From NCBI RefSeq assembly GCF_042242105.1, contig NC_092019.1, positions 25,508,328-25,572,327 of the forward strand: a stretch of 64,000 nt of DNA. Reading direction: 5' to 3'. Position 1 is the first letter of the stretch; each line of letters starts with the position of its first letter. This stretch comes from Pempheris klunzingeri. Lineage: Eukaryota > Chordata > Actinopteri > Acropomatiformes > Pempheridae. The notes under the pieces were generated by a model. It did not search any database. It was not told where the DNA came from and saw only the letters and a list, made by a program, of their open reading frames with translations. Positions 48,503 to 59,978 of the stretch are shown piece after piece. The translations under genes and the position numbers were made by a program.

Positions 48503-48819
48503 AGCATTAGAGATTTCACAGTTGTATTTGCTGTGACTGAGAGCAGGCCACCAAAAGGATAATGCAACATGTTCTGCCAGTTCCAGCGTTTGGTCTCTCC
48601 ACAGTCCAAACACATGCAGGTTAAGTTAATTTCCCGTTTGGTGTGATGTTAAGTGTGAGCTGTCGTCATGTCATGTGAGACTGACCGGCACTACGCCCTT
48701 TCATCATGGATCAAGTGCAAGATCATTAGTTTGTGGGTGCGTTCCTTCAGTCATCAATATAATGTATGTTACTGATGTATTTAGTGTCAATCTGAATTAG
48801 ACATGGTTTCTGTGGATAT

Positions 48820-49075
48820 TTGCCCCAGCTCCAGCTACGTGGATCTATAGATGCCAATGTTGGTCCACCAGTTTGGTCCAGACTGAAACGTCTCAACGGA
48901 TAGATTTCCATGAGATTGCGCGCTTGCTAAAATGAAGAACATGACACATGTTAAACATCAGCATGTGAGTATTGTCATTGTTAGCATGGTGATGTTAGCA
49001 TTTAGCTCCAAGCACTGTCTGTGTCTGTGTAGCTTCACGGAGCTGCATACATGGCTGTGCACTCTCTGTCTGACA
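48820..49075 (+). repeat. Dispersed fish repeat (GTTAGCAT family)
   Basis: It contains TTTGGTCCAGACTGAAACGT near the start and AACATCAGCATGTGAGTATT, GGTGATGTTAGCATTTAGCT and CACGGAGCTGCATACATGGC towards the end. This block order is a widespread teleost repeat. Fragments of the same family are at 53240-53410 and 62880-63085. Confidence 0.7.
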
Positions 49076-49559
49076 TCTTGCGGACATGTTCGAAATATTG
49101 TCTCAGATAGATCCGTAGATTTAATCAAGTCGATCAATAAATCAGTTCAACACATCCATTGGGACATAAAGACGGGTAAGACTTTTTGTGGAATAACACA
49201 ACCTTAAGCTGACTATATCCTTGGTATGCTAGAGATAAAGTCTAGTTAAAGCAGTAGAAACGTTATTCCAAAGAGAATTCACACAGCCTTGATACGTACA
49301 GCTTAGCATGTTTTAATATGCTACAATAAGACTACAAACTTCATCCAGGACAAAAATGCTACAGGCTTGAAAACAAAGCCAAACCATCAGTCTTCAGTTG
49401 CCCTCATGCTGCATTTTTGAAAAGCAAAATATTTACATTCAGTGTGTGACCTAAATTTCCATATGGCCTGTCTAAGGGGGGGGGATAATCCATCTTAACG
49501 TTTGCTGGGTATCTCCATCTAATTTATGCTGCAAAACAACATGTGGTATGTAAAGCATC

Positions 49560-49930
49560 CCTTTGATTGCATTGTTTTGGGGGCTTGTGCTGTCAGAGAA
49601 GGAGGGGGCCCCCACCCTGCCAGGGTCCGCCAGCCAGACTGCCGGGTCAGGGGGCCTCTTCCCGCACACAGCCGTTTGGCTATTGATGCAGCGTCCTTCC
49701 TCCAGCCGGGCTGATGTCAGGGCCGAGGAATGTGGAAAACACGACACACTGGGGGGCCTTGTTCTCCCACAGCCAATAGTCCTTGGGCAGGAATCCAAAC
49801 CACATGCCACACACACAGCCTGAGAGGGAGCGAGGGGGTGGGGAGGGAAAACAGAAGAGGACCGAGAAAGGATCCAGGCTGAGAAAACGGGCTCTCTGGC
49901 AGCCTGCCAGTCGTCATATGGATGGAGTTT
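49560..49930. promoter_or_regulatory. GC-rich candidate regulatory block
   Basis: A sharp GC-rich island in AT-rich DNA, with no repeat signature and no splice-framed ORF. A 203-codon open frame on the minus strand exists because the block is GC-rich, but it shows no domain. The island could be a conserved noncoding element or a promoter of an unseen transcript. Evidence is composition only. Confidence 0.25.
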
Positions 49931-50049
49931 GATGAGGTCTAAAATATGCAAGAAGTGAAATGTGAGTTTTGACACGCAGGCGTCACAACAGGCCGCTGTC
50001 ACATCACTACTGGGAGGAATCACAGATGTAATAGAGCACACTTTGGACC

Positions 50050-50563
50050 AGTGGTGGAACATAATGAAAGTACTTTTATTCAAGTACTGTTAAGTACAAA
50101 GTTGAGGAACTTTACAGGAGTCTTTTCTTTCCATCCCACTTTCTTTTTCATCTCGGAGGGAAATATTACACTTTTTACTCCACTGTGTTTATCAGAAAGC
50201 CTTAATTACCAATCACCTTACAAATTAAGGCTTTTGCACACACAACATACTAAGTTATAACATGATGGTTGGTTAAATTTAACTACCCGACAATATATAC
50301 AAGTACGGCTGAAACTGTTTGCCTATTAATCAATTCGCTGATTGGCAGAAAATAAATCAGCTGTTTTGGCACTTTTCATGCAAAAAATGTTTCCATTTTT
50401 GCAAATGGAAGGATTTTTCTGCACTAATACATTTTCCTGATTATACTTCTACACTTTTACTTAAGAAACGTTTTCAACGCAGGACTAATACACGTGACAG
50501 GTAGAGTATCTTTGCACTGTGGTATCAGTACTTGAGTAAAGGATCTGAATACTTCTTCCACTC
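50050..50563. mobile_element. Non-autonomous fish repeat with inverted ends
   Basis: The left end AGTGGTGGAACATAATGAAAG and the right end GAATACTTCTTCCACTCT are imperfect inverted complements. The body has the recurring AAGTACTTTTA, TCGGAGGGAAATATTACACT and TTTTTACTCCACTGTG blocks of a very abundant teleost element. The left breakpoint of the segment copied into the L1 (50509) lies inside it. Class (MITE-like) is inferred from the ends. Confidence 0.6.
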
Positions 50564-52757
50564 TGCTTTTGAGGGCAGTGAAACCCTTTGGTTCAGCATG
50601 GCGTTAAGTTATTCTTTGATGAGGATGAGCTATCTGTAGCTGGTGGATGGATCCATGGATGACACCTTTTGCTTTAGATGCTCTTTTGTTTAACATGTAT
50701 TCACTGAAGTATAAAGTACTTCTTTTATGACGTGAAAGAACACAGCATTCACACTATGGTTAAGGATTTGGAACATTTCAGCTTGTGTGTTATGTGATTT
50801 TGGTGTACATTATTTCAAAACAGAATCTGTCTTGAAAAGTAAATGGTAAGGATAAAGCATAGCGCATGCCAGAGAAATAAAGCAGACTGTTTCAGAATGA
50901 GAAGAGGGAGGGAAGATGAAAGTGAAAGGAGGGACTGTTAAAAGAAAAACAAAAAGTATGCTCATTTAAAAGCTTCGGGCAAAACCCAGTGGAAACAGGC
51001 CTGGTGGGAAAATGTTCTTTGCCATGTTCAGATCATACAAATATCAGAAAGTACAGCTCTACAGGACGCACCAAAGCAGGAGTCCTGTTATGGTTCTTGC
51101 AAACAAATGAGAGTTTTCCAAAGAAATATAGAAAGAAGAAAAAATGTGTAGATAAGGCATGTGGATAGAATAAGGCCGTCAAAACAGACAGTACAGAGAC
51201 ACGATGATATCACATCATGAAAGAAGAAACCAATCAACAGAAACAGACACACACATAACATACAAGCATGACTAAAGCCAAGAGAGAGTCACTTTTAATG
51301 ACGCCCAACAACCAGAATAAAGAAAATAAAACAGTGTCTTCATCCTCAACGGAAAGCTACATGTCATCATGTGTGTTGTCTTTTCATCATATATCAAACC
51401 CACTCAGATACACATCATCCTGTCTGGGACACAGCGTTCACACAGCTGAGACACGATGTCCTCACCCAGTCCTGACGTGTCCCATGAATGACCGCTGCAT
51501 TCCTGAGGTAGAGGGTGTTACCAAACCTCTGGGTGAGTTTCTCAGCCTCCGGTCTGATACACCAACAGGGGCATCAGAGACCTCTAAGACTGATATTTGA
51601 TACATATTCAGCTAAGAAAATTGGTTTAGAATTAGGTTTTCAAAATGGTTTTGAAATACATCAGATTCAGAGTCACTTTGAACCCGTTAGCACTCTTGAA
51701 AACATAATAGATCTAAAGTAAAGACCAAAAATCAACAAAGAGTTGGAGCAGTGTGTAAGATAAAGCCTGACTTTTAGTATAAAACATTCAAAAATCATTA
51801 AATCATCAGTAATTAAATTAATTAAAATAATGGCTGCCTACTACATTATGTAAGCATACATTTCCACAGCACTCCCATCGTTACAACACTGTAGTCAAAT
51901 GTTGTTTAATCAGTGTTACATCATTATTACGTTATTCCTGCCGAGCAATCTGGTTGGTCAACTAGACATTTAGAAGGAGCTCAGGTCAGCATGACAGCGC
52001 AGCTAACTGCTGCTGTCATCGCTCATCGCTAAAGATATTACTCCAACATTTCCATGGCAACATCATCACTTGTAACAACTGGAAAAAGGAGCTAAATATA
52101 TAATATTAAACTGGAGGGTGAGCTTTATTGTCATTATTGGCACGACAGAGGCACGGTGAGAGAGTAAAGCACACCTTCTGGTGTCATATTGTCTAATCAA
52201 TTAGCAATTAATGAAACTCAGCGCTTCCTGCAGATGTTTCACATTGAAAGACTATCAGAGATATTGAAGGATTGTGCCACTTGAACTGCTGAAAGGCTTT
52301 TAATTTGAAATAGCTGTGCAGGAGTGTTACAGTATTATTTGTTGATTCCGGGTTCCTCATCTTTTAAGTAGCATTTAGTGTTGTCTGTAATTCAAACTAC
52401 TTTTTATGTCATTGGTAGGTTAATCAATGACAATATATACATTTAATGAAATGAAAGAAAAACACTTTAGAACTGTACATAATTCCAGTATCTGAAGTAT
52501 TTAGTTTACTTCCTAGTTTACTTCCACCACTGATGAGTGAACACAGCATTTGTGTTACAGGGCAGCAGAGAGGCCTTTTATACTGGATTTATCAAGACAA
52601 CAAGCAGCTAAAGGCTCAGATCAGACAACAGGGGGGCTGACAGTCTAAATACGATATTGGTACGATATAGGTAAATGAAGGGACTACCCACAGTTTGAGA
52701 ATTAGAATATTATAAATAGGCCTCATATGAACTCGGGGTGGAGCTAAATATATACAC
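50509..52757 (+). repeat. Donor-side copy of the segment duplicated into the L1
   Basis: Positions 50509-50936 match 55403-55830, 51967-52321 match 55838-56193, and 52322-52757 match 56298-56783, same orientation. I count about 6 differences over the first 428 bases and about 4 over the next 355, near 1.2 percent. This copy has 1,030 bases (50937-51966) that the other lacks, and it lacks about 105 bases (56195-56299) and about 70 bases (near 56625-56700) that the other has. It also has a local 16-bp duplication near 52505-52520. There is no gene inside. Confidence 0.9.
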
Positions 52758-54730
52758 AGCACAGACAGCACAGTCTGACTGAATATGGCTTTTGCTGAGA
52801 CAGTAGTTCTGTGTATCTGTAATGATGCTGTTTGGCTGAGGCAGTGTGTGTCACGTGAAAATGCCCAGCAGCATGTCTTCACATCTTACCGTGGTGTGAC
52901 ATCAGTAAAGCTTCTGACCTCCTTCCATCTCAAGAACCTCCCATGTTATTGTAAGGCCCAGTCATGTCTGTTGGGATTACATGTACCTCTTATGTAAGGC
53001 TCAGCAAGTCCAGACATGCTCTTTTAACCAGCTATTTCAGCCCACTGCAGGAATCTGCCTCACTACTGCGGTTTAGAACAAGATGTTCCAAAGTACTTGT
53101 GCAGCATTAATGTGGAATGTCGGGGAGCATCAAAATAACCAGCAGTTCAGCACATCCTGTCCCATGATGTAGATGGTCATCCTGTATTGTTTCCTTCAAA
53201 AACTGCAAGGACAAAGTTGTTATTACAACGTTTCTATTCACGCTAGCAGCATTGTATGTAAGGATGTCTGGTTAACCTGCAACTTTGGTCCAGATTGAAA
53301 TATCTAGATAACTAGATGAATTACTAACTAATAACTAACTAATTATAATAACTTTGGCATCACTTAGCTTTTCACCCAGCGCCATCATCAGGTCAGAAAA
53401 TACTTTGTGACGGATTATTTACTGTGTGTATAAGGTATAAGGTACTGTGTGTATAAGAATGACACAGGGCAAACAAAACAAGCTGTACTATAACAGCTTG
53501 CTGTAACCCCCCCTCCAAACCCCACCCCTTGCTCTCCTTAGCATTGTTTTTACTCCTCTTCTGCTGTCATTTAATGACTTTGCCTTTTAGTTAAAGTAGG
53601 TATGTCAAAGTCCACCTGGTCATATCTTCATCCCCATCTGAGACCTCATCACAGACACAGATCCTCGTAGGTTGTGTAGAGCTGTTAATTTAAGTAGGCC
53701 AATGCTGTTTTATATGGCTTATGCCCTCTGAGACATTATGTTTCACTGAAATGATGCAATGCTCTATTATACACAGCTCACAGTCTGGGATGTCTACCGT
53801 TAAAAATGCATATAAACACCACTTAGGGACACGTCAGGTCTGCGGGCTTTGTGATTGGTTGATGCAACAGGAGAGCTGTTCAGTGGTTAAAAAAAACAGT
53901 CGTCTTTATTTCAGTGAAATCCAACAGAAATCCCCTCCGTAATCCAGCAGAGTCCCCAGAGACATCCAACAACTGTAGAGGGGAGTAAAAAAACACATCC
54001 GCCCACAGGCTTTCGGTTCCATTGAAATCATTTGAGGAATAGAAAAAGCTTTTGGGCAACGTGTCTGATTCCAAAATCATAGCTTGAGGACTCAGGGAGG
54101 GATTTAAGAGAGGCGAACATTTGTAAGAAGCGAACAACATAGTGTTGAAGTCAGGATAAAACCTTGGGCCATTTGCATTTGTATAGACACATTGGAGAGA
54201 ACAAAGAGCTGCTGGAGTTGCTTTCCAAAATGAGACATCCACCTACACAGTGGGGAAATAAAGGCACAATCTGTGAAATAAATGTCATTCTACAAAAATA
54301 AAACACAGAATTGTGCAGTGCTCTACTAATACTTAAACAGACACTACAGAACTAAATCTGAGGTCGTAATGTTTCATCAGCAGAGGAACAAATAATTCAT
54401 GTTCTTCATCTGGAACTCAAATTCTACATCAAGCCTAATGTTTGTAAAAAAGAATGTGCAACAATTCTTATTGGCCACAAACCTTACTGTGAATCAATGG
54501 GTCCCAAGCGTGCACCTTTCTTTAATATTTCTGCTTTTTGTCTGGTAAAAATAAAGAATATTTTACGTCTTTAGGGTTCAAAGCAAACATTCTGAGGAGG
54601 AGAAATCATTCTAATGTCAGCACAGAGGTCGTGATATCTACTGAGGGGTCACCATGTTGGCCCATTTTAAGGGGTCACAAAACAAAAAACTCTAAATGAC
54701 TGGTAGTATGAAATGAAACCATTTATATAT
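52758..54730. other. Gene-free stretch left of the L1
   Basis: No gene is supported. It contains a GTTAGCAT-family fragment (53240-53410). A 120-codon open frame on the minus strand (54242-53880) has no domain or splice context that I recognise. Confidence 0.5.
53240..53410 (+). repeat. Fragment of the GTTAGCAT-family repeat
   Basis: TTTGGTCCAGATTGAAATAT followed by AACTTTGGCATCACTTAGCT and CAGCGCCATCATCAGGTCAG is the middle part of the family seen at 48820-49075. Confidence 0.6.
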
Positions 54731-54745
54731 GATTAAAGTATTATT
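54731..54745. repeat. Target-site duplication, L1 3' side
   Basis: GATTAAAGTATTATT, 15 of 15 identical to 59964-59978. Confidence 0.95.
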
Positions 54746-54822
54746 TATTTTTTTAAATATTCTTTTTATTGAGTTTTATGGTATGTGCAAATAATAATAA
54801 TAGTAATAAGAAGAAGAATAAA

Positions 54823-55404
54823 CTAAAAAACAAACAAACAAGCAAACAGGAAGGCAAGAACAAAAACAAAACAAACCTGGGATCGCAGTAATATGCATTT
54901 ATTAGTGAGGAATAACAGGATTGTTAATAGAGACCTTTTATCTGTGTCAAAAAGATTACCAGGTGCATGGTTTAACAAATAGAAAGAGGATGACATTGTG
55001 AAAGGTTTACCAGTCACTTCCTGGATAACAGAGTGTACACCTTTCCAAAACATTTTGATGTGATCACATGGCCAGAACAAATGGATAAATGACCCTTTAT
55101 GAACTTTACATTTATAACAAAGGTTTGAGCTGTTGGGGAACATCCTTTGGAGGCGAACAGGGGTGAAGTAAGTCCTATGAAAAAATTTGAAATTTTGTTC
55201 ATGTATTGAGATGGAAGTACATTTTGGAAACACTCCGTCACAAATCTTGGTCCAGTCACTGGAGCTAAATGTTACCCCCAGGTCACTCTCCCACAGCGGC
55301 TCCAAAGAATCATAGGCATAGGTCTGGGAGTGCACAAGTATAGCATAATACTCTGAAAGTTTCCCTTTCAATGATTCAGCAGAGATCAGGGTGTTTTCCA
55401 GTTC
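54823..55404 (-). pseudogene. L1 ORF2 C-terminal part
   Basis: The frame contains FHRTYFTPVRLQRMFP, CYKCKVHKGSFIHLFWPCDH and IKMFWKGVHSVIQ. This is the typical L1 ORF2 C-terminal pattern of tryptophan and cysteine residues before the stop. It is separated from the rest of ORF2 by the nested insert. Residues upstream of ELENTLISAE in this frame come from the insert, not from L1. Confidence 0.85.
55334..55404. repeat. 71-bp duplicated L1 segment, left copy
   Basis: Identical at all 71 positions to 56792-56862. It encodes the same ORF2 peptide (ELENTLISAESLKGKLSEYY) as the right copy and borders the nested insert. Confidence 0.95.
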
Positions 55405-56791
55405 TTTGCACTGTGGTATCAGTACTTGAGTAAAGGATCTGAATACTTCTTCCACTCTGCTTTTGAGGGCAGTGAAACCCTTTGGTTCAGCATGGCGTTA
55501 AGTTACTCTTTGATGAGGATGAGCTATCTGTTGCTGGTGGATGGATCCATGGATGACACCTTTTGCTTTAGATGCTCTTTTGTTTAACATGTATTCACTG
55601 AAGTATAAAGTACTTCTTTTATGACGTGACAGAACACAACATTCACACTATGGTTAAGGATTTGGAACATTTCAGCTTGTGTGTTATGTGATTTTGGTGT
55701 ACATTATTTCAAAACAGAATCTGTCTTGGAAAGTAAATGGTAAGGATAAAACATAGCGCATGCCAGAGAAATAAAGCAGACTGTTTCAGAATGAGAAGAG
55801 GGAGGGAAGATGAAAGTGAAAGGAGGGACTTAGATGCCATTTAGAAGGAGCTCAGGTCAGCATGACAGCGCAGCTAACTGCTGCTGTCGTCGCTCATCGC
55901 TAAAAATATTACTCCAACATTTCCATGGCAACATCATCACTTGTAACAACTGGAAAAAGGAGCTAAATATATAATATTAAACTGGAGGGTGAGCTTTATT
56001 GTCATTATTGGCACGACAGAGGCACGGTGAGAGAGTAAAGCACACCTTCTGGTGTAATATTGCCTAATCAATTAGCAATTAATGAAACTCAGCGCTTCCT
56101 GCAGATGTTTCACATTGAAAGACTATCAGAGATATTGAAGGATTGTGCCACTTGAACTGCTGAAAGGCTTTTAATTTGAAATAGCTGTGCAGGAAATGGG
56201 AAGGATTATCAGATAAATGTACTTTATTAAAAGGTACATTAATGCGTTTACCATGTATTACCATGTTTTATTATACAGAATGGCTCCTTTATTCTTATGA
56301 GTGTTACAGTATTATTTGTTGATTCTGGGTTCCTCATCTTTTAAGTAGCATTTAGTGTTGTCTGTAATTCAAACTACTTTTTATGTCATTGGTAGGTTAA
56401 TCAATGACAATATATACATTTAATGAAATGAAAGAAAAACACTTTAGAACTGTACTTAATTCCAGTATCTGAAGTATTTAGTTACCTTCCACCACTGATG
56501 AGTGAACACAGCATTTGTGTTACAGGGCAGCAGAGAGGCCTTTTATATTGGATTTACCAAGACAACAAGCAGCTAAAGGCTCAGATCAGACAACAGGGGG
56601 GCTGACAGTCTAAATACAATATCTATTGATATTGTGTATATGAAACATAAATTATAGAATGAGGGAAATTACAAATAAAGGTCTGTTTCTCTCTGTGATT
56701 GAGGTAAATGAAGGGACTACCCACAGTTTGAGAATTAGAATATTATAAATAGGCCTCATATGAACTCAGGGTGGAGCTAAATATACAATAT
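55405..56791 (+). repeat. Nested insert copied from 50.5-52.8 kb
   Basis: A 1,387-bp segment with no L1 sequence. It matches 50509-52757 in same-strand order with internal gaps (see that entry). It ends without a poly(A) tail. The left joint shares TC with the donor; the right joint has a few unmatched AT-rich bases (about 56784-56791). It interrupts L1 ORF2 near its C-terminus. Confidence 0.92.
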
Positions 56792-56862
56792 ACAAGTATA
56801 GCATAATACTCTGAAAGTTTCCCTTTCAATGATTCAGCAGAGATCAGGGTGTTTTCCAGTTC
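56792..56862. repeat. 71-bp duplicated L1 segment, right copy
   Basis: Perfect match to 55334-55404 on the same strand. To its right the L1 continues normally. Confidence 0.95.
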
Positions 56863-57440
56863 AGAAAGATTCAGGCGAAATTTGTTTCCCCGCAGAAGGG
56901 ATTCAAGAAAATAATGGATTTGGAGGTATTTATATTTATAAGTCTTTAGAAGGAATGCTGAACTCTGTCCTAATTTGCTCAAATGACTTTAAAGAGTCAG
57001 AAGTGAACAGGCTGGTGAAACCTAGTATACCTTTAGACATCCATTTTAACAAACCAATACTCCTAACCTGAGGAGGAAAATCAGGGTTCGGAGCCAGAGG
57101 GGATCGAACTGAAATAACTGATGGGATGTTCAAATATTTTCTCACGTCCCTCCAAGCCAATAATGTATTGTAAACAACAAAATTAAATTCTACGCTGTCT
57201 ATATTGTAAATAAAAGGAAGAGAATCCAGTTTGAGAGGGTGACATGCTAGGGATTCAAGATCAATCCATAATGAGTCCTGTCTATTCATGAACCAGTTAG
57301 TCATCATTTTAAGTTGAGCTGACCAATAATAAAGTTGAAGGTTAGGCAGGGACAAACCCCCCAGCTCCCTCGGCTTTCAAGTTTTGTAAACTTAACCCTC
57401 TGATGTTTATTATTCCAAATATACTGAGAGATATTGGTGT
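56792..57440 (-). pseudogene. L1 ORF2, region after the reverse transcriptase
   Basis: The frame reads GGLSLPNLQLYYWSAQL near 57360-57310, a hallmark of L1 ORF2 downstream of the RT. It continues to the 71-bp repeat with at least one frame change near 56940-56980. Confidence 0.85.
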
Positions 57441-59432
57441 TCAAAGATTTAAAAAAAAAATAGGGGTCAAATAACAGGGAAGGTTTTGAAATAAATAATT
57501 TAGTCGAGGGAGGATATTCATTTTTATAACATTAACCCTCCCCAGAAAAGAAGTAGGTAAGGATGACCATTTCTTTAAATCATTTTTAATTTGCTGAATT
57601 AAAGGGGAGTAATTAGTACTAAATAAGTGTGTCAAAGTTGGGGTGAGAAAAACACCCACATATTTGAGACCCTTTTCTGACACCTGAAAAGGAGATTGTA
57701 CTGGTCTATCCTGAGGAACATTGAAAGGCAAAGCAGCTGATTTACCTAAGTTTATTTTATAACCTGACAAGGCGCCAAATGAGGCTATAGAGTTCAAAAC
57801 AGCTGGGATGGACTTTTCAGGTTTCAGTAGATATAAGAGAACATCATCAGCAAAAAGGGAAATTACATGTTTTTTCTCATTCCTTGTGATCCCTATAATA
57901 TCAGAGTTAGACCTAATTGCTTCTGCTAAAGGTTCAATAAACGGTGAACAATAGAGGTGATAAAGGGCACCCCTGTCTACAACCCCTACGCACCGAGAAA
58001 CCTTCAGATATCAGGCCATTAGTGTTGACACTGGCCATTGGGTCTGAATAAAGAGTTTTGATCACATTGATGAAGTTAGGTCAAATTTATCCAATACTGA
58101 AAACAAAAAAGGCCATTCAACTCGGTCAAAAGCCTTTTCGGCATCTAGGGAGATTATAAATGCTGGTGTTTTATGAGTATTGATATAGTGAATGATATTA
58201 AGAGCACGCCGTACATTGTCTACACCATACCTTGATTTCACAAATCCTGCCTGGTCTGGGTTGATAACTTTAGGGAGAATTTTTTCGAGTCAGTGAGCCA
58301 GTGAGCCAGTACCTTTGCAACTATTTTATAGTCTACATTAAGTAAGCTGATATGCCTATAGGATGAACAGTCCAAGGGGCTTTTGTCTTTCTTTAAAATT
58401 AGGCTAATAGAGGCATATATCCAAGATGGTGGAATATCACCTTTCCAGATGTTATTAATGGCGGGTATAAGAATTGGGTGAATCTCGGGCCAGAATTTCT
58501 TGAAAAATTCTAATGGAAACCCATCTGGGCCTGGGCATTTCTCATTTGGCATGGCTTGGATTGTAGCCCAGACTTCCTCTGGTGTAAATTCAGAATTTAA
58601 GCTGGAACGATCCTCCTCTGCAACAGCAGGTAATGAGATGTTATCAAGGTAGGAATTGATATTAGAATCAGCCTTTTGGGAGCTATAAAGGGAAGAGTAA
58701 AAATCTCGAAATGTTTGATTAATGATAAGAGGGTCACAAGAAATGCCGCCGCTAGGTGTCCTTATATTAATTGAACGGTCATTGTTTTGGTTTTTCAAAT
58801 GATAGGCAAGTAATCGACTGGACTTGTTACCAAATTCGTAATACTTTTGTTTAGAGAAAAGCAGTAATTTCTGAATATGACGTGTGTGGTCAATATTGAG
58901 TTTAATTTTTGCGGCCACCAATGCTTTTAAGTTTGAGACTGTGGGTGATTGTTTATGTAATTGTTCTAAATTAGAGACTTCCCTCTCAAGGATTTTCCTA
59001 TTGTTCTCCAATATTTTCTTCTGATGGGATGTGTAGGAGATAAGTTGACCGCGTATGCTAGCCTTAGCAGCATCCCATATCATAGCAGAAGAAACTGGAG
59101 AGTTTTTATTATCGAGCCAGAATTGTGACAAGGCATTACGGACAAAGAAGCCAAAGGAGTCATTATTCAAAAATGACATATTGAATCTCCATATAGGGGT
59201 TCTAGGGATGCTAAATGTTGGATCAATCTGTAAATGCACGGAGGCGTGATCAGATAATACAATAGAGTCTATGTGGCAGGCCTGGACTGACTGAGTCTGG
59301 AATATGAATTGTGAGGGTGTGAATAAAATGTATAGTCTCTCGTTTTAGGATTAATTTCCCTCCACACATATATTAACCCGGTGTCTGCTCACAGACTGTT
59401 GAGAGGTTTGCTATGATCGTGGGTTCGGCATG
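57441..59432 (-). pseudogene. L1 ORF2 reverse transcriptase, frameshifted
   Basis: From the 5' side: LSDHAS, the end of the endonuclease, near 59260-59240; the linker; MPNEKCPGPDGFPLEFFKKF; SSYRHISLLNVDYKI; motif A DAEKAFD at 58145-58125; and motif C FADD at 57854-57843. The 59239-58280 part is in a different frame from the endonuclease and from motifs A and C. The return to frame coincides with an 8-bp tandem duplication (GAGCCAGT, near 58294-58309). Confidence 0.9.
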
Positions 59433-59894
59433 TTAGGATCTATCTAAAGAGCCATTCATAATACAATTGAAATCTCCAGCCAAAAAACCGAGGTCTTTGC
59501 AAAAGTTATTAAACATTAGAATAATATGTGAAATGAAGTTAGGCGTATCGCAATTTGGGGCATAGATGTTGAGAATAGTAATGTGCTGTTTAAGTACAGA
59601 ACCTGTAATCAAGATAAATCTACCCTCTATATTCTTCTCCTCGTGTTCCAAAATAAATGGGAGGCTCTTATGTATAAGAATTGCTGTGCCTCTTTTATTT
59701 TGTGAATAAGAAGAGAAATAAACTTGGCCTACCCAGTCCCTCTTAAGTTTCAAGTGCTCTGTATCAGATAGCCTAGTTTCTTGAAGTAATGCTATGTCAG
59801 ATTTCTGTTTTTTCAAATGTGTCAGAATCTTTTTCCTCTTTATCATATGGCCAATCCCTTGAACATTCCAAGTAACAAGTTTAAGACCAGGCAT
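59433..59894 (-). pseudogene. L1 ORF2 endonuclease domain, truncated by a stop
   Basis: It starts MPGLKLVTWNVQGIGH and includes ALLQETRLSD, RGTAILIHKSLPF, LNIYAPN and AGDFNCIMN. These are the catalytic landmarks of the apurinic-type endonuclease (WNVQG, QET, YAPN, GDFN). A TAA stop after GSLDRS and a later frame change cut it off from the reverse transcriptase. Confidence 0.92.
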
Positions 59895-59963
59895 AGAAGT
59901 CAGGGATTGACATAAAGACTAACAGATTAGGTTGATCAAGAGGAAAAAGAAAAAAAAAAAAAG

Positions 59964-59978
59964 GATTAAAGTATTATT
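59964..59978. repeat. Target-site duplication, L1 5' side
   Basis: GATTAAAGTATTATT, identical to 54731-54745. It directly follows a purine-rich run that marks the truncated 5' end of the LINE. Confidence 0.95.

Larger units (their letters stand above)
44853..50049. other. Gene-poor stretch between the minisatellite and the 50-kb repeats
   Basis: No gene is supported. It holds a small 9-bp tandem repeat, a CA microsatellite, two dispersed repeat copies and a GC-rich block near 49.6-49.9 kb. One frame at 45032-45058 reads RRYREHRDA, which resembles an arginine-rich motif of some fish repeat-encoded proteins, but there is no supporting context. Confidence 0.5.
54746..59963 (-). mobile_element. 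5'-truncated L1-type LINE with a nested insertion
   Basis: A minus-strand LINE lies between perfect 15-bp target-site duplications. The 3' end at the left has AATAAA and an A-rich tail; the 5' end lies just upstream of ORF2, after about 70 bases of leader and a poly-pyrimidine run, so ORF1 is lost. ORF2 runs from endonuclease (59894) through reverse transcriptase to a cysteine-rich C-terminus (54823). It is split by frameshifts and stops and by a 1.39-kb insert at 55405-56791. The element without the insert and one 71-bp repeat is about 3.8 kb. Domain order and motifs fit L1 or L1-like fish LINEs. It is inactive. Confidence 0.93.

Noticed and set aside
49472-50083. 203-codon ORF on the minus strand
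   Set aside because: It follows a GC-rich block with few stops, shows no domain, and runs into a dispersed repeat at its start.
53880-54242. 120-codon ORF on the minus strand
   Set aside because: No recognisable domain, motif, splice context or neighbour; length is within chance for this much sequence. Worth a translated search but not a gene call.
55405-56791. Processed retrocopy of a spliced transcript (donor gap 50937-51966 begins GT and ends near AG)
   Set aside because: The joint in the inserted copy does not match an exact GT-AG splice (extra TAGATGC-like bases), there is no poly(A) tail, and the flanking duplication is 71 bp.
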